Shown here in pieces: positions 32,901 through 44,200 of a DNA stretch of 64,000 nucleotides. Source of the DNA: Haliclystus octoradiatus (taxonomy: Eukaryota; Cnidaria; Staurozoa; Stauromedusae; Haliclystidae); NCBI GenBank assembly GCA_916610825.1, contig OU744454.1, positions 335,001-399,000 of the forward strand. Reading direction: 5' to 3'. The translations under genes and the position numbers were made by a program. The first letter of the stretch is position 1. Each line of letters starts with the position of its first letter. The notes under the pieces are model-generated. The model was not told the origin of the DNA. It did not search any database and saw only the letters and a list, made by a program, of their open reading frames with translations.

Positions 32901-35900
32901 GAATTTCAGAAATTCGATTTGCCACAAATGTATGATAAGTTCTACTTTCACTTCTGATCCATCCAAGCACTGTAGTGGAATCCGTCCATAACGTGACGTC
33001 GAATTTCAAGTCGCTTAGCTCACGTTTGATGAATACAGAAAGTCGTGACGCTAGTAACGCAGCTTGCAATTCTAGGCGTGGTAATGATAACGCCCTTAAC
33101 GGTGCAAGCCTCGATTTCGCCATGATAAAATGGCAACTGACTTCTCCGTCTTTGGAAATACATCTCAGGTAAGCCACAGCAGCGAATGCGTTTTCGGAAG
33201 CATCACCAAATACATGTAAACTGTACTCCGTTGTGTCTTTAGGTAGAAACTGACGAGGGATACTGAGATTATGCAGATGGTCTTTATCTCTCACCCAAGA
33301 ATTCCATTTTGTTAATACTTCTGTAGGAAGGATGTCATCCCAACCAAAACCATTTCTCCATAGCGACTGAAGAAGTATCTTTGCTGTTATGGTAAATGGT
33401 ACCAGGAATCCAAGTGGGTCGAACAATGTAGCCAACTCCGATAGAATTTCTCTTTTTGTGGTAGACATTTTTCCTTGCTTGACATTAAACGTGAATACAT
33501 CCTTTGAAGCGTTCCATTTCACACCCAAAGTTCTTTGCATTTGCAGTGGTTCCAGTTCTAGGTCTCGAATTGACCTTTCTTCAGGTGGGAATGATTTCAA
33601 TAGTTCCATTGATGAGCTCATCCATTTGGTGATTTTGAAACCTGATGCTGACAGCATACCTCGTAGTTCAGTCACCAGCTTCTTCCCTTCAGTTATGGAA
33701 TCAGTACCTAACACAAGGCATCATCAGCATAAAAGTTTTTCAGAACTGCTGACGATGCAAGCGGATGTTGGTCTGCGCCATTCTTTGCTGTTTGGTTCAA
33801 TGCATGTATTGCAATTGATTGTGATGATTTGCCACCAAATACGTTAACCATCATTTGCCATACTTCTGGGTCTTTTGTGTCATCTAGATCACGCCACAGA
33901 AATCGAAGAGACGGTTGATCTTCTTCATTGATTTTAATTCGCAGATACATTTCTTCAATATCCGCCACGATTGCCACTGACTTTTCCCTGAACCGTAGAA
34001 ACACACCTACCAAATTTTGTAGCAGGTCAGGTCCAGTAAGCAACATGCTATTAAGCGATACACCGTGTTGCTTTGCAGCGCAATCTAACACCACACGTAC
34101 TTTACCCGGTTTATTTGGGTTCAGTACAGCATGATGCGGCAGATACCATTTTCTTGGATGTGGTGCCATTGCTTCTTCATCAGTCAGTATCCTTGCGTAG
34201 CCCTTTTCTTTATAATTGTGAAACACATCTTTGTACTTTTGGGCTACATTTTCATCACCTTTCAATTTTCTTTCAACTGCTAATAGTCTTTTCATAACCA
34301 TGTCATAATTATTTGGCAGTTTGATATTGTCCTTTATCCAAGGTAGACCACATGTAAATCTCCCATCAATTAAAATCATATTTTCGAGGGTTTTTAACGC
34401 TTTAATGTCTTGCTTTGGCCTTGTGTCGATTGGCGCAGTACCGAATACTTCTGTTGTCCAAAAATCCTCTACTCTTTTATGCAGCTCTTTGGTTGTGCAC
34501 ATGAAGGACTGCCTTGTGTTACTTGTGGAATCTATCTCTGCGATCTTTCCAGCCGCCGTCCAACCCAATTTAGTTAAATATGCAACAGGATCCGTGTCTC
34601 CGCCTGTTCTGATTGCGATAGGCGTGATAAGTGCAGCGTTGTCTGAGCCAATCAATAACGGTACCTTTTCATCTGACCAAGCATCTAATGGGATATCTTT
34701 AAGATGTTGCCATGACGACTTTACTTGTGGCCAATCAATTTTGCTGCTTTTGATATTCAGATCTTTTGTTGTTTTGACATCCTTTATGTGATAATATGTA
34801 TTCGATTTATTACCACAAATGGATACGTTCACACTTTTAGTGGCTCTAGCCACACCTTTGCCGGATACCGTCCCAATTTGTAATAACTGCTCCGATCCAT
34901 CAATTCCCAATTTGTCTGCTAATGATTGATCAATCAAACTTACTTCAGTTCCAGTATCTAACAATGCCGCGGTTTGTATTTCGTTTTCATCCATTGTTCT
35001 TACTTTTATGGCGACGACTTGCAATGCAACTTGACTGCGACAGTTGACTTTTAATGACTGTACCGTTTTCACAGTGCCAAATACACGCGGAGCACCATGA
35101 AGTAGTGGGTGGTGTAATTTTTTACAATTTTCGAATCCACATTGCTTAGTTGAAGAACAGAAACGAGAACGATGTCCTGTCTTCAAACATCTGAAGCATA
35201 AGTGTTTGTCCTTACATAGGTCAGCTTTCTCTTCTACTGACTTTCCTTTGAATATACTACAGTTTTGAACTTCATCGCAGCATTGACACGATTTCTGTGA
35301 ATTTTCTTCGTTCGTTGTTGTTAGCGTAGTTACTTTTACTGGTCTTGAATACGTCATTTTTGCTTTTGACGGAGTCGGAGCGAAAGTCGGAGCCGGTTTC
35401 TTCAACGAGCTGACAGCTCTTGCGGCACTCACTTTTCTCTTCAGCTATTGATCAAATGCACTCAAGCATGGCAATTGATCTTTCTCTTCTAATCGGATTA
35501 ATTCTTCACCCCATCGGTTTAACATACCGTATGGTAACAATTAGCAACATGTTCGAGGTTGCTTACTGATGTCAGATCTGCTACGTAGCCTAAGTTTGTC
35601 AATGTCGTAACTAGGCCTGTTAGCGCAGCAGAGAACCTTTGCAAGGCATCAGTATCACTCGCATTTACAGGGGCCTTTGAAACCACGTTTTCTATGAAAG
35701 CTTTTGCTATCAATCTAGGCTTGCCAAATTGTTCTTTTAAATGTGCAAGCGCTTTTGCATAGTTACTTCCACATCAAACCTGGTAATTCAGTTTCGGCAA
35801 TGTCCGTACAGCACTCTTGCAAATAGGCCATTTTTTGGTCATTAGTCATGGGTGTATTATGAATTAGCGATCTAAATAAGCCGATAAACTTTGGCCAATT

Positions 35901-38900
35901 AATTGGGTTACCATCAAACTTGCCTAAAGTTAGACCTTTCAATAACTGCCGGCCCATTGGATATGCCGGTATGACGTCATTGTTACGTACTATTGTTGAA
36001 TCGAATTCTATTTCAGGGATGTCGTTAATCCAGGTGTCGTGACTTGTAGCAGGCGATCGATTTGATGGCTTATCTATTTTCTTTGTACTTATTTCGTGTA
36101 GAATTGCAGTAGATTTATTTTTCTGAGCTATTTGTTCATCTCCGAAATCTTTCAATCTCTCTTCTAAGAATTCTGAGCCATCTGCCTCGATTGCATGACG
36201 CTCTTCAAGCTCTGCCAACGCTAACTCATCTGTTATCCTTTCTTGTTCGAGGTTGGCCTCTTGTTGCTTACGTATTTGTTCTTTCTTTGACTGTTGCTGT
36301 AACAATATCAATCTCTCTTTCTTTTGTCTTGCTACGGAAATATGTGATGCGTTGCTTGAGGCGATCGAACTGACGTAAGAACGTGTCTCTGACGATCGGC
36401 GATGTCGTACGACTTGATCGTCAATCTTTGGCGTTGTCTTTTCCGTTGCTGTTGGTTGATTGTCTGTTGATGTTGAAGTTTGTTGACCAGTCGTCGTCGG
36501 CCTGTCATCAATCATGGTTAGAACTTCCTTTGCACCGATTACATAACGGTGGTGCTTTTCTTCGTCCTCTTCCGATGAATCAGTTTCACCTACTGCGTCG
36601 AGGTATGCCTGGTGAGCGACAGTGAGTTCACGAGTAACTTCTAATAACGTTTTACGCATTGAATTAATTTTTTGAATGTCTGTTTCGCTTATGACGGCTC
36701 CCAAACAAGCATTTTGAACTCTTGTGAGCTTCGAACGAACCTTCGTTTGGTTATGGGTTACATCTTGAATTAATCTTCGATGTTCATCATCATCTTCTTC
36801 AAATTCTTGAGATGACATTACGGCAAACGATTTAAATTCAAATAACAAATTTAAAGTAAACTACAATTATATATATATACACTGTATTGACAATTCACAA
36901 TTCATTATAACCAATGAGGCAATCACCACTGCGATTCGACGGACCAATGTTTGAAACGACTTAACTGATTTTTTCAGTGGCGATTGTTTGTTCTCAAAGT
37001 TCTGAGTTGACATTCGGGGGATTTGAACCAATCAGAGTCGATTATATATGATCCGATCCGAAGTCTGTTTGCTCTGCTATTTGAGCTTATCCTCCCTTCT
37101 ATTATCTATTAGAACAAGGATTTACGCGAAACACTGTGCAAAATCGAAATGCGAAACCAGAATGCGATTTCAGCGGGGAAAGTTTTAGAGAGAATTCCTA
37201 CTTTTTCATGCTTAGTTCTTCCGCTTTTGCTGGTTACAGATCATGGTGGCTGCAAAATGTGTAATTGAGGTTGTTTGAAACGATTTAACTGATTTTTTCA
37301 GTGGCGATTGTTTGTTTTCAAAGTTGATTAGAATGCAATAAATAGTCAATTGTAATTTTAGGTTGTATTTTATTTACGAGATTAATGATTTACAATTTAA
37401 CGATATGAGATAATTACATAAAATATAAAAAGAATAAACGTTCATACAACCTGGCTCTTCGGTATCTTTGAGCTGTAATATGATGATAATGTCTTTAAAA
37501 CGACGATAATAATAACGATGATTCTCTAAACTTATTTTGAACGATTTGGTGTGGCCTTTGAACAATGCCAACACCATGAGAATAACAATATAAAAATTGA
37601 TTATAAAATATATATAAAAATTGCACGGCCAATATTAACATTAATATTGGTCGGCATTTAAACGAGGCTTGAATCAAACGAGGCCGTAATAACGCTATTT
37701 TCAACAGAGGTGTTGTCAATTACGACTTGTAGGCCTACTCAATGACTCATGATACACACTGCCAAGGGGAGACATATAATTATATATTAGGAAATTCTTA
37801 CCAACAACATTGACTGGTTTTCTGTGAGGTAGCAGACCAAATGAGTATTGAAATATTCCACGGCCGTAAAATAGAGGAGGGGCAAAAGCTAAAATCTTTT
37901 GTATTCGAAGTTGGATGTCTCTGAGAAGGGATCCTTTGGGATTATTAACCTGATTAAAGAGATCGTTTTCACCAAAAGCAAATACAGGCACAAGAGAAGA
38001 CCTACAATAAAACAAAAAACATTTAAAAATAGCAGCCACAAGGATAGAAACTAGTACAAGTTCAATTAGTGTATCAAAAATACAACGCACCCTGTTCGCA
38101 GTGCCACTTTTATAAATCCTTTTCTTTTGTTTAATACCAACGAGAACATGCCTGGATGTGCATCGAGAGCCTCCACCGCACCACCAACGACAAGACAGAT
38201 TGAATTCCCTGGTCCTTTCTCAGTAAGTATATACTCACAGCTTTCCCTACTAGCATCGCACATTCCAGACATCATGATGTAGTCTCTAAATAATGGCGGC
38301 TTGAACAACGCTGTGAAAGTGAATGTAAGTCGAGATTAGGACTCAAATTAATTTTAGCAGGGTAACCCTCGGTTGAAAATAATTCTCAAAATCTTGGTTG
38401 TGGGTGCTTACAAAGTCTTTCTAACAATGCACTTACTAACAGAGTGTAGCAATAACTTCTGAACATTGCGCACACCATACACAGAATGCCCACATCCCCA
38501 CCTAGTTGAATCTCTGCCAACCCGACTGGGGTGAACCAATGGGGCAACAAAGCTCCCTGATAAATTCCATGCCCACGTGTCTAGGCATCACAGCAGGAAC
38601 GATTGCCTCGCGTGAATAAGTACTAAAGAGGTATCGGATATAATAGGGCTCTTTCACGCCTACGTCACACATTTTTCGCGAAAAGCATTGTGGGATACCT
38701 CAACGTACATTGCATTTTACTGCGTTGTCGAATTTGTTGAGCCGCGGCTGAATTTTATCTCACAACATCATTTATTTTAGCTGTTTTACTTGCTGCTATC
38801 AGATTCACTATGGATCTTGACCATCCTATGATTGTTCTAGATGGAGTAAAGGTGCCTGGTGCTGTTTTACCTCTTATTCCTTCAAATTGTTGATTTGTTC

Positions 38901-41004
38901 AAGTAAAACGTTGGCTTGAAAAATGTCATGGTGAAAACAACTGGATTGAAATCTTTTCTGTTGTGTCGAAGGGTCGAAGGCATATTTATCTGTTGCAAAA
39001 GCAGTTGACCCAAAGATTGATAGTGGATATTTAGTATGGATTTAAATATATTTCCCTTTCAACTTCAGCATTATCTTGTGATAGTTTTAGTGTTGGTCTG
39101 TTGCAAATACCAACAACAGACTGGCGTGAATTTCTGTCAAGAGACTTGGCTTCTTGCTATTCTTGCTTTAATTATGGTCATATTTATCATTACATTGTGG
39201 AGTCATCGTCAGAAAATGTGTTTTATCAATATAACAACAGTGAAGAAGAAGAAGATGTGTGTGAGGATCCATATACTACATGTTACCAGCCAAACCCTTG
39301 AAGAAAGGTAGGCCTACAGCATACATTTTGTAGCACATCGTTTTGTTGAAACATTTATGATATTGTTATATCGAACTAGCAAATTACTTTTGAGGGCTTA
39401 TGTTCAACATAAATTCCATGGAAAAAGAATTTTCGTCAAAAGTGAATATTGTTTTAAGTAAGGCAAGTGGATCGGTGTTCATCCTCTTGTATTGCAAATA
39501 CGCAGATGTTGTTTAGGCTAAATCAGAACTACGTAGTAATAACGTAGGCTACCTATCCTATTTATCATCAGTGTTTATCCACTCTTATCATCCCCATTAG
39601 GACATTCCGGGGCTATTTTCATGTGTATTATTCTCAGTTAGTGTTATTTAGTGTTTCAAATTATCAATTTTCAGGAGAGATCAACTATGTAGCCTCAAGA
39701 TGTCACTATGGTGTATTTCAGATTATTATGTGGTTACGATGATTGCTATTTACTTGGGTCTGTTTATAATTGATTTACAATATATAACTATTTATTAAGA
39801 GATTATCGACTGTATTTACTGGTTATATATTTCATCATTATTAATTGAAATGTATTATGTTTAAAAGTTGTCATTTGATAGCGACGAGAATATCGACTAT
39901 AAGCCGACCGAATGATATGTTGCTAATACTCATTTGTAGTTAAAATACTATTTATAAAATAATTGAAAGGAAATTCTACGTGTCTTCTTGGTAGTTTTGA
40001 ATATGTGTGTTCATGTGTATTACTTGCTACAAGTCCTTATTTTATTTCTAGTAAAACTGGTATACATTTTTAAATTTAGTTGTTGTTATTGTTTTGTTGT
40101 TTTCTACCAATTCACACTTTTTGCCAAGATTTGGGAAGCGAATACAAAACGTTCATACGGCTTATTTCTCCGGATTTCAGGAATCTGATTTACAGGTACC
40201 CCAACAGTAATGCTTCGTGGTACCTTTCGTTTTTGGTTTATCACGTTCTGTGGATTGCATATCGAGTAAATTAGTTTTTAACTTGGGCAATAAACATCAA
40301 CGAACGCGGTCAAAACGCAGCTAACTCAGAAATGATATCGAAGTGTTGTACGTTGTGCTATCCCATAAGGCTTTGCGCGAATCTATTTATAAGTCGGTGA
40401 AAGAGCCCTATTATCAAGGCCTTGTCAAAATGATGAACCAAGCCGCCTGCGTGTAAGCCGTGAAGGCGACCCTATGCAGTGTGTTCATCCCTTGCCTATC
40501 TTTCTACAGACACGCTGAGACAATGGCACGATTCGACGGTTCAATGAATACATAGGTCTACATACCCATCAGTGGCAGCAAATGTGGCGTGATGCCTGGA
40601 AACTTCTGTTCAAATCCAGTTGCATTCGTTCCAAAACAACAAAATGCTCCAGCGCACAAAATCCCGTGTGGATGATAGCCAAATATGTAGTTCTTCTGTG
40701 GATCTAGTTCAGCTGTTTTGATTAAGTTGACAGGGAAATAATCTCTAAAGTAATGCCAAACTTTGAGATTCCTGACCCACTCAGATCTTCTTCCACCGTG
40801 ACTAGAACGTTTGTTGTCGTACAGATAAGCCCAACCAACATACAACAATGCAAGCGGATAGTAGGACGTAAAAAACAATCCAAAAATCAAAAGCGAACAC
40901 AGAAAAGCACCGAAATAAAAGGAATAGTAATAAGCAACAACCACAGTTGTCTCTAATCGTCGCTTTAAAGGAACACGAAGCGGAGCAAATTCAACGATCG
41001 CCAT
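23992..41004 (-). CDS. MOGAT2: 2-acylglycerol O-acyltransferase (DGAT2/MOGAT family)
   Basis: Four exons join in frame to 337 aa: 40566-41004, 38091-38310, 37802-38001, 23992-24146. The family moves an acyl group from acyl-CoA to monoacylglycerol (or diacylglycerol) at the ER. MAIVEFAPL at the start resembles the MVEFAPL start of vertebrate MOGAT2. A hydrophobic segment (residues about 21-60) is the expected membrane hairpin. The catalytic HPHG is at 111-114. FGEND, GRGIFQYSFGL and the C-terminal NYGIADNVHLEI region follow. Human MOGAT2 has 334 aa. The sequence favours MOGAT2 over DGAT2, but orthology within the family needs a tree. Intron 3 is 13.7 kb because of a BEL/Pao insertion; intron 1 holds another element. 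The next gene upstream, DGK, acts on the product. Confidence 0.93.
24635..25338 (-). repeat. 3' LTR of the BEL/Pao element
   Basis: This is the left copy. It is the downstream LTR in element orientation and matches 37003-37706 over its whole length with about four differences. Its outer edge seems to lack about 50 bp that the other copy has, and I found no clear target duplication. Confidence 0.9.
25339..25878 (-). mobile_element. End of the BEL/Pao pol region (integrase C-terminal part)
   Basis: This segment lies between the 3' LTR and the CACTA insertion. FINSRPLVYVSE and LTPNHFLIGR are typical of the end of BEL/Pao integrases. It continues the element on the far side of the DNA transposon. 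Confidence 0.88.
25889..26110. repeat. Subterminal repeats of the CACTA element (left)
   Basis: About ten copies of a motif near CCGTGAAAA, several with GTTA variants. The mirror set lies at about 31455-31670 as TTTTCACGG. In plant CACTA elements such subterminal motifs are bound by the accessory protein TNPA; here that is analogy. Confidence 0.85.
26590..27100. repeat. Direct duplication within the CACTA element
   Basis: A block of roughly 100-130 bp containing TGTACATGGGCGGACAACGG is present at about 26597-26720 and again at 26998-27120, about 400 bp apart, with several differences. Confidence 0.85.
27335..28330 (-). pseudogene. CACTA TNP2-like transposase, broken
   Basis: On the minus strand the reading starts with a short Cys cluster (CPCNLC) and basic stretch near 28300, continues with an acidic linker and the stretch AFYMLWFSSHPSISKDAFSE (27655-28008), then STDGIDPF and MWPISISILNYP (27335-27664). 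The last two match the SDG-NPF and WP-YNLPP signatures of animal EnSpm transposases. An in-frame TAA interrupts the linker near 28113, the two main frames abut with a likely deletion of the Cys pair between them, and everything after 27335 is lost. It cannot make a full transposase. Confidence 0.78.
28558..31213 (+). CDS. Second gene of the CACTA element, unknown function
   Basis: Likely exons are 28558-28632, 28755-28902, 28978-29039, 29127-29249, 29316-29410, 29504-29560, 29647-29696, 29987-30054, 30634-30737 and 31055-31213. ATG 28558 starts MDSKLDEFLNQVNASHLKEI. All but one junction keep phase: exon 5 to exon 6 is off by one base in my model, from either a missed splice site or a one-base change. 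The donor of exon 4 (GTACCA) is weak. The product, about 300 aa, is Lys-rich with no domain I recognise and a basic C-terminus (GKRQRKKKIIYNI). It is divergent from the transposase, with about 230 bp between them. By position it could be the TNPA-like DNA-binding partner, but that is inference. Confidence 0.62.
31750..35432 (-). mobile_element. BEL/Pao pol-like region
   Basis: In order on the minus strand: zinc-knuckle Cys/His cluster, aspartic protease (LLDTGTEVSLID), reverse transcriptase (FYADD), RNase H (FGDASENAFAA, LWTDSTTVLGW), integrase zinc-binding part and catalytic core (GIDYFGPL, WSDNGTN). The region is broken. Confidence 0.92.
35519..36848 (-). mobile_element. BEL/Pao gag-like region
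   Basis: A Glu/Lys/Gln-rich, coiled-coil-like protein followed by TLGKFDGNPINWPKFIGLFR, the typical BEL/Pao gag motif of the form L-F-G-ooW-F. It lies just inside the 5' LTR; a primer-binding-like TGGTCCG lies near 36945. The region is broken. Confidence 0.85.
37003..37706 (-). repeat. 5' LTR of the BEL/Pao element
   Basis: Right copy of the LTR pair. About 50 bp inside its inner edge (36949-37001) repeats a segment also found inside the LTR (near 37269), so the true LTR may be about 758 bp and run from 36949. Confidence 0.88.
38644..40411 (+). mobile_element. Decayed DNA transposon with SAP/YqaJ-type accessory gene
   Basis: The ends are inverted: TAGGGCTCTTTCAC at 38644 and its reverse complement ending at 40411; the palindrome extends to ATAATAGGG. 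The plus strand holds MDLDHPMIVLDGVKV (38811), then VKRWLEKCHG, TTGLKS, VEGIF, VAKAVDPKIDSG and FNYGHIYHYIVES in shifting frames up to about 39300. This order resembles a SAP-like N-terminus and the linker of SWIM/YqaJ proteins that accompany ISL2EU-type transposons of cnidarians and echinoderms (from memory). Stops and frameshifts show it is dead, and no transposase is left. It lies in MOGAT intron 1. Confidence 0.6.
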
Positions 41005-41293
41005 TCTTGACACTGTCCTTTTATATTTGCAAATTGCAATGGCTTTGTCTATGACAACACGACACAACAGGGACAAAGGTCACATTAGCCCCCATCAGAT
41101 TGCGCCATGCTCCATTTATTCGACATTCGAAGGGAGTTCGAGGCTCGTGAAAAGATAACAAATGATTACCAGGAAACACAAAAGATTATCAGTAGTTAAT
41201 GGTTGATTATATATGTACAAATATAAATATGAAAATAATAATAAATGCATTAATATATCGAATTTGATTTAAAATGTACAATCATAGTAAAGA
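41005..41293. other. Short spacer between DGK and MOGAT
   Basis: This 289-bp gap must hold the DGK 3' UTR and the MOGAT promoter and 5' UTR. AATAAA lies on the minus strand at 41115-41120, 174 nt after the DGK stop. The longer MOGAT frame upstream of ATG 41004 has no other good ATG. Confidence 0.5.
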
Positions 41294-44200
41294 TTATATT
41301 TTGACGGGTTTCCCTTGTTTAACAGCTAATTGAACTAATCTTGCTTTCTCCAGGATCCTCTTAACGTGACCAACTTTAGTGACACCAATTGCCTACAATT
41401 GAAGGTTGCGGTCACGGTTACATAATTCATTAATACTTTCGTAGCAATATCGTGATGTTAATTAAATACACAAGATAATCACATAATAATTATTATTATA
41501 TTGATCGGTCGCTTCCAAAAGGGTACTGTCGTTTCTTAGTTAGCTGGTGTAGCTTGATCTTTTGTGGTAGCTATTAATAAACTTTCTATCCTAATTGTTC
41601 CTGACGTGCTCCATGGTGACATAATAAATATCTATACCTCCATCTAAATGGTGGTTCAAGAGTTTGTTCCGCTCTTCAGTCCGTCATATTGCTCTGCTTT
41701 AAGCATTGATCATTCAAATTGATATTTTGCCCATTTAATTACTCTATACCACATCTATCTATCTATGAGGAAAGATGGTCTGGCTGTTTTACCTGCAAGT
41801 CCCGTCTGTCGAGTGCTGTTAACTCTGGTCCTCTTATGTCGTGCAAACGAAATGCTTCTTTGTGATCAGAACAGCCGATGCCATCTAGCCACATACCGAC
41901 TTCAGCCACGCCCCAATCAGATACATCCTTTGTATTCAAAACATCTGAAAACAGAAAGTAACAACAGCGTGGATCACACTGCATCCGTCCAGGGGGTTCA
42001 GTGTAGTGGGTTAATTAAGCAATATCAATTGGAAGATCATTTACAATATTTTACAGAACTTTGATGATATAAATTTCTCTAAAATTTGAGAACGAAGTGA
42101 GATAATATTACCATAAACGAGATAGCATTGCTCAAATTAATTTGTTAAGTTTGTTCGATTCCTTAGTATCTTCGGCGAGAGAGTTCAACAAGAAAATAAT
42201 ACGATTAAAAAAATGAATGTTTTGAGGTATTTGTTTTCGGAATTTATTAACACTAACTTTTCTTGAATATGATATGATATGATATATTTTGCCAACTTAT
42301 TTTGCGCAAATAAAGAAGGTTTTTTATAATATGTAACCCTTGCTTGCTTACATACAGCCTATTAAGGGTTATATACATTTGATACAGTGATCAAATATCA
42401 TCAACATATTGTTTATTTGCCTGTTAGCCATTGTGCTACAAAATACATACATACATATGTATTTACAAACAAAAGATACCAAAGATGTAATGGAGTAAAG
42501 AATTTTGTTGAAAGAAAGCATAATGTAGATAATCGTGCACATTTGATACTGTTTTGTTTTGATACTTTTTTGTTTGGCCTACAAATATATGAATGTGATA
42601 TTTCTTGCAAAGAAGAAACATATGGTTTTTTGCTATAAAATTGATTTCAACTGAATTTAATTACTGACCGTAAGTTGCCCAGCCGTTCGTTTGTCCGGGT
42701 TTCGAACCGCGATGTTTTTGATGATTTTAAGGACATATATATACATTGTCATCATCTTTATATTCAACTCGTATTTATTAGAAGTTGCGTTTCAGAATTC
42801 ACGGCTCAAATATCATCAACTCACTGAAATAATAAGACGTTAATAAAAACGCTGCGAGATCAGATTTAAAAATATTCCATACAAAGGCTGCCAGTCTTGT
42901 TTGACCTTTTAAGATTGTCTATTTGAAATTTTACAGAAGGGGGATAATTGAATTGTTTTATTTTCCGTTAAAATATAGATAACGTTTTCAAATTCTTCCG
43001 ACAAATTATTCCACCAAGGTACAGTGCAATCGCCGAACTGATGCTGTACACTTTGCAAGCGTCTGAGATAGAGAATCTTTGTGCTCTTGTTTGATTTTGC
43101 GACTACAATAAATTTTTGCATCTTCAGCAAAGAGCTGGTGTTGATCTCAAGGCATGTAATAATATCATTGGTATATATAAGATATAATATACCAATGATC
43201 CTAATACGGAGGGCCTTAATCCCGTATGATTTAAGTTTTAGTAAAAGCTTTTCGTGGGACACAGTGTCAAATGAATGACCGCGAGTATCGGATAACGTGG
43301 GTGAATCCTTCACAAGAGAGATAAATTACACGAATTGTTTAAAGACTTTGAAACTTTAAATAACATTTTAACAATCAAATTTTAAACTTCCAAGGATTCG
43401 AAGCGAAGATTTTCCAGACGATCTTTGTATGAGCTGCACCTAATCCTGATGTGTGATCATTGACATTGAATTTGAGGGTATAAATACGTTGAATCTTTTC
43501 AATGCTGGAAGGGACTCCAGACGGGGGTATCTGATTCAACGATAGGGCGAATATACACCTTGTGCGCCGTTAGAAGAAGCTTGGCATTGTTCGATGTAAA
43601 CATTTAAATAATAAGTAAGAGCGTGGCGAAGCCTTTACAGCGAAGTTACAGCAGTGCTGGGAAGACTTGAGGTCCGATGTAATAAAAATACCAATATCTA
43701 ACTTTCTATACTTCGTATAATGGACAATTATTGAAGTAATATAAATTTGATGGAATACTTCGTTTATTATTACCAACAGATAGTGAAATGCATTTCTCAA
43801 TGGCGATATGTAGCTGCCAAATACTTTGAACATTCGAAAAATAAATCCCATATTTCTGCGCGCATATGAATTATTCTCTATATTTAATATAGATCAAACG
43901 TTAGAATTAAGAACTGTACCTTCAATTGGTGAGTTTCCAATGCTACTGTGCTTTTCTTTCGATGGACTTCCCTTCTTAAACCATCCACCACTGCTAGCTT
44001 TTGTTTTCTTTGATGTAGACGAAACACTCCCACGGGTCTAAACGAAACACACACAAATATTAATACAATCTGCAAACAGTCTGCGTACACGCAGAAGAAT
44101 GGTATGTAAATCAGTATACCTCCTCTTCGTGTTTAGTGGCAGAAAGGAGGCGGTATTCGGTGTAGGCAGACATCTCGCGATCCGCCGCAGATAACGCACT

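Larger units (their letters stand above)
24635..37706 (-). mobile_element. BEL/Pao LTR retrotransposon, broken, young
   Basis: Two LTR copies in the same orientation (24635-25338 and 37003-37706, the latter extending to about 36949) enclose gag-like and pol-like regions read on the minus strand. Pol parts in order are a zinc-knuckle region, aspartic protease, reverse transcriptase, RNase H and integrase; the layout and integrase sequence fit BEL/Pao. The LTRs differ at only about four positions over 704 bp, so insertion is recent. The copy is broken: a 5.8-kb CACTA element splits the integrase region, and there are a few other interruptions. It sits in MOGAT intron 3, antisense to nothing: its direction is that of the host gene. 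Confidence 0.93.

Noticed and set aside
40753-40956. Plus-strand ORF over the first MOGAT exon
   Set aside because: It is a shadow of a well-supported exon on the minus strand.
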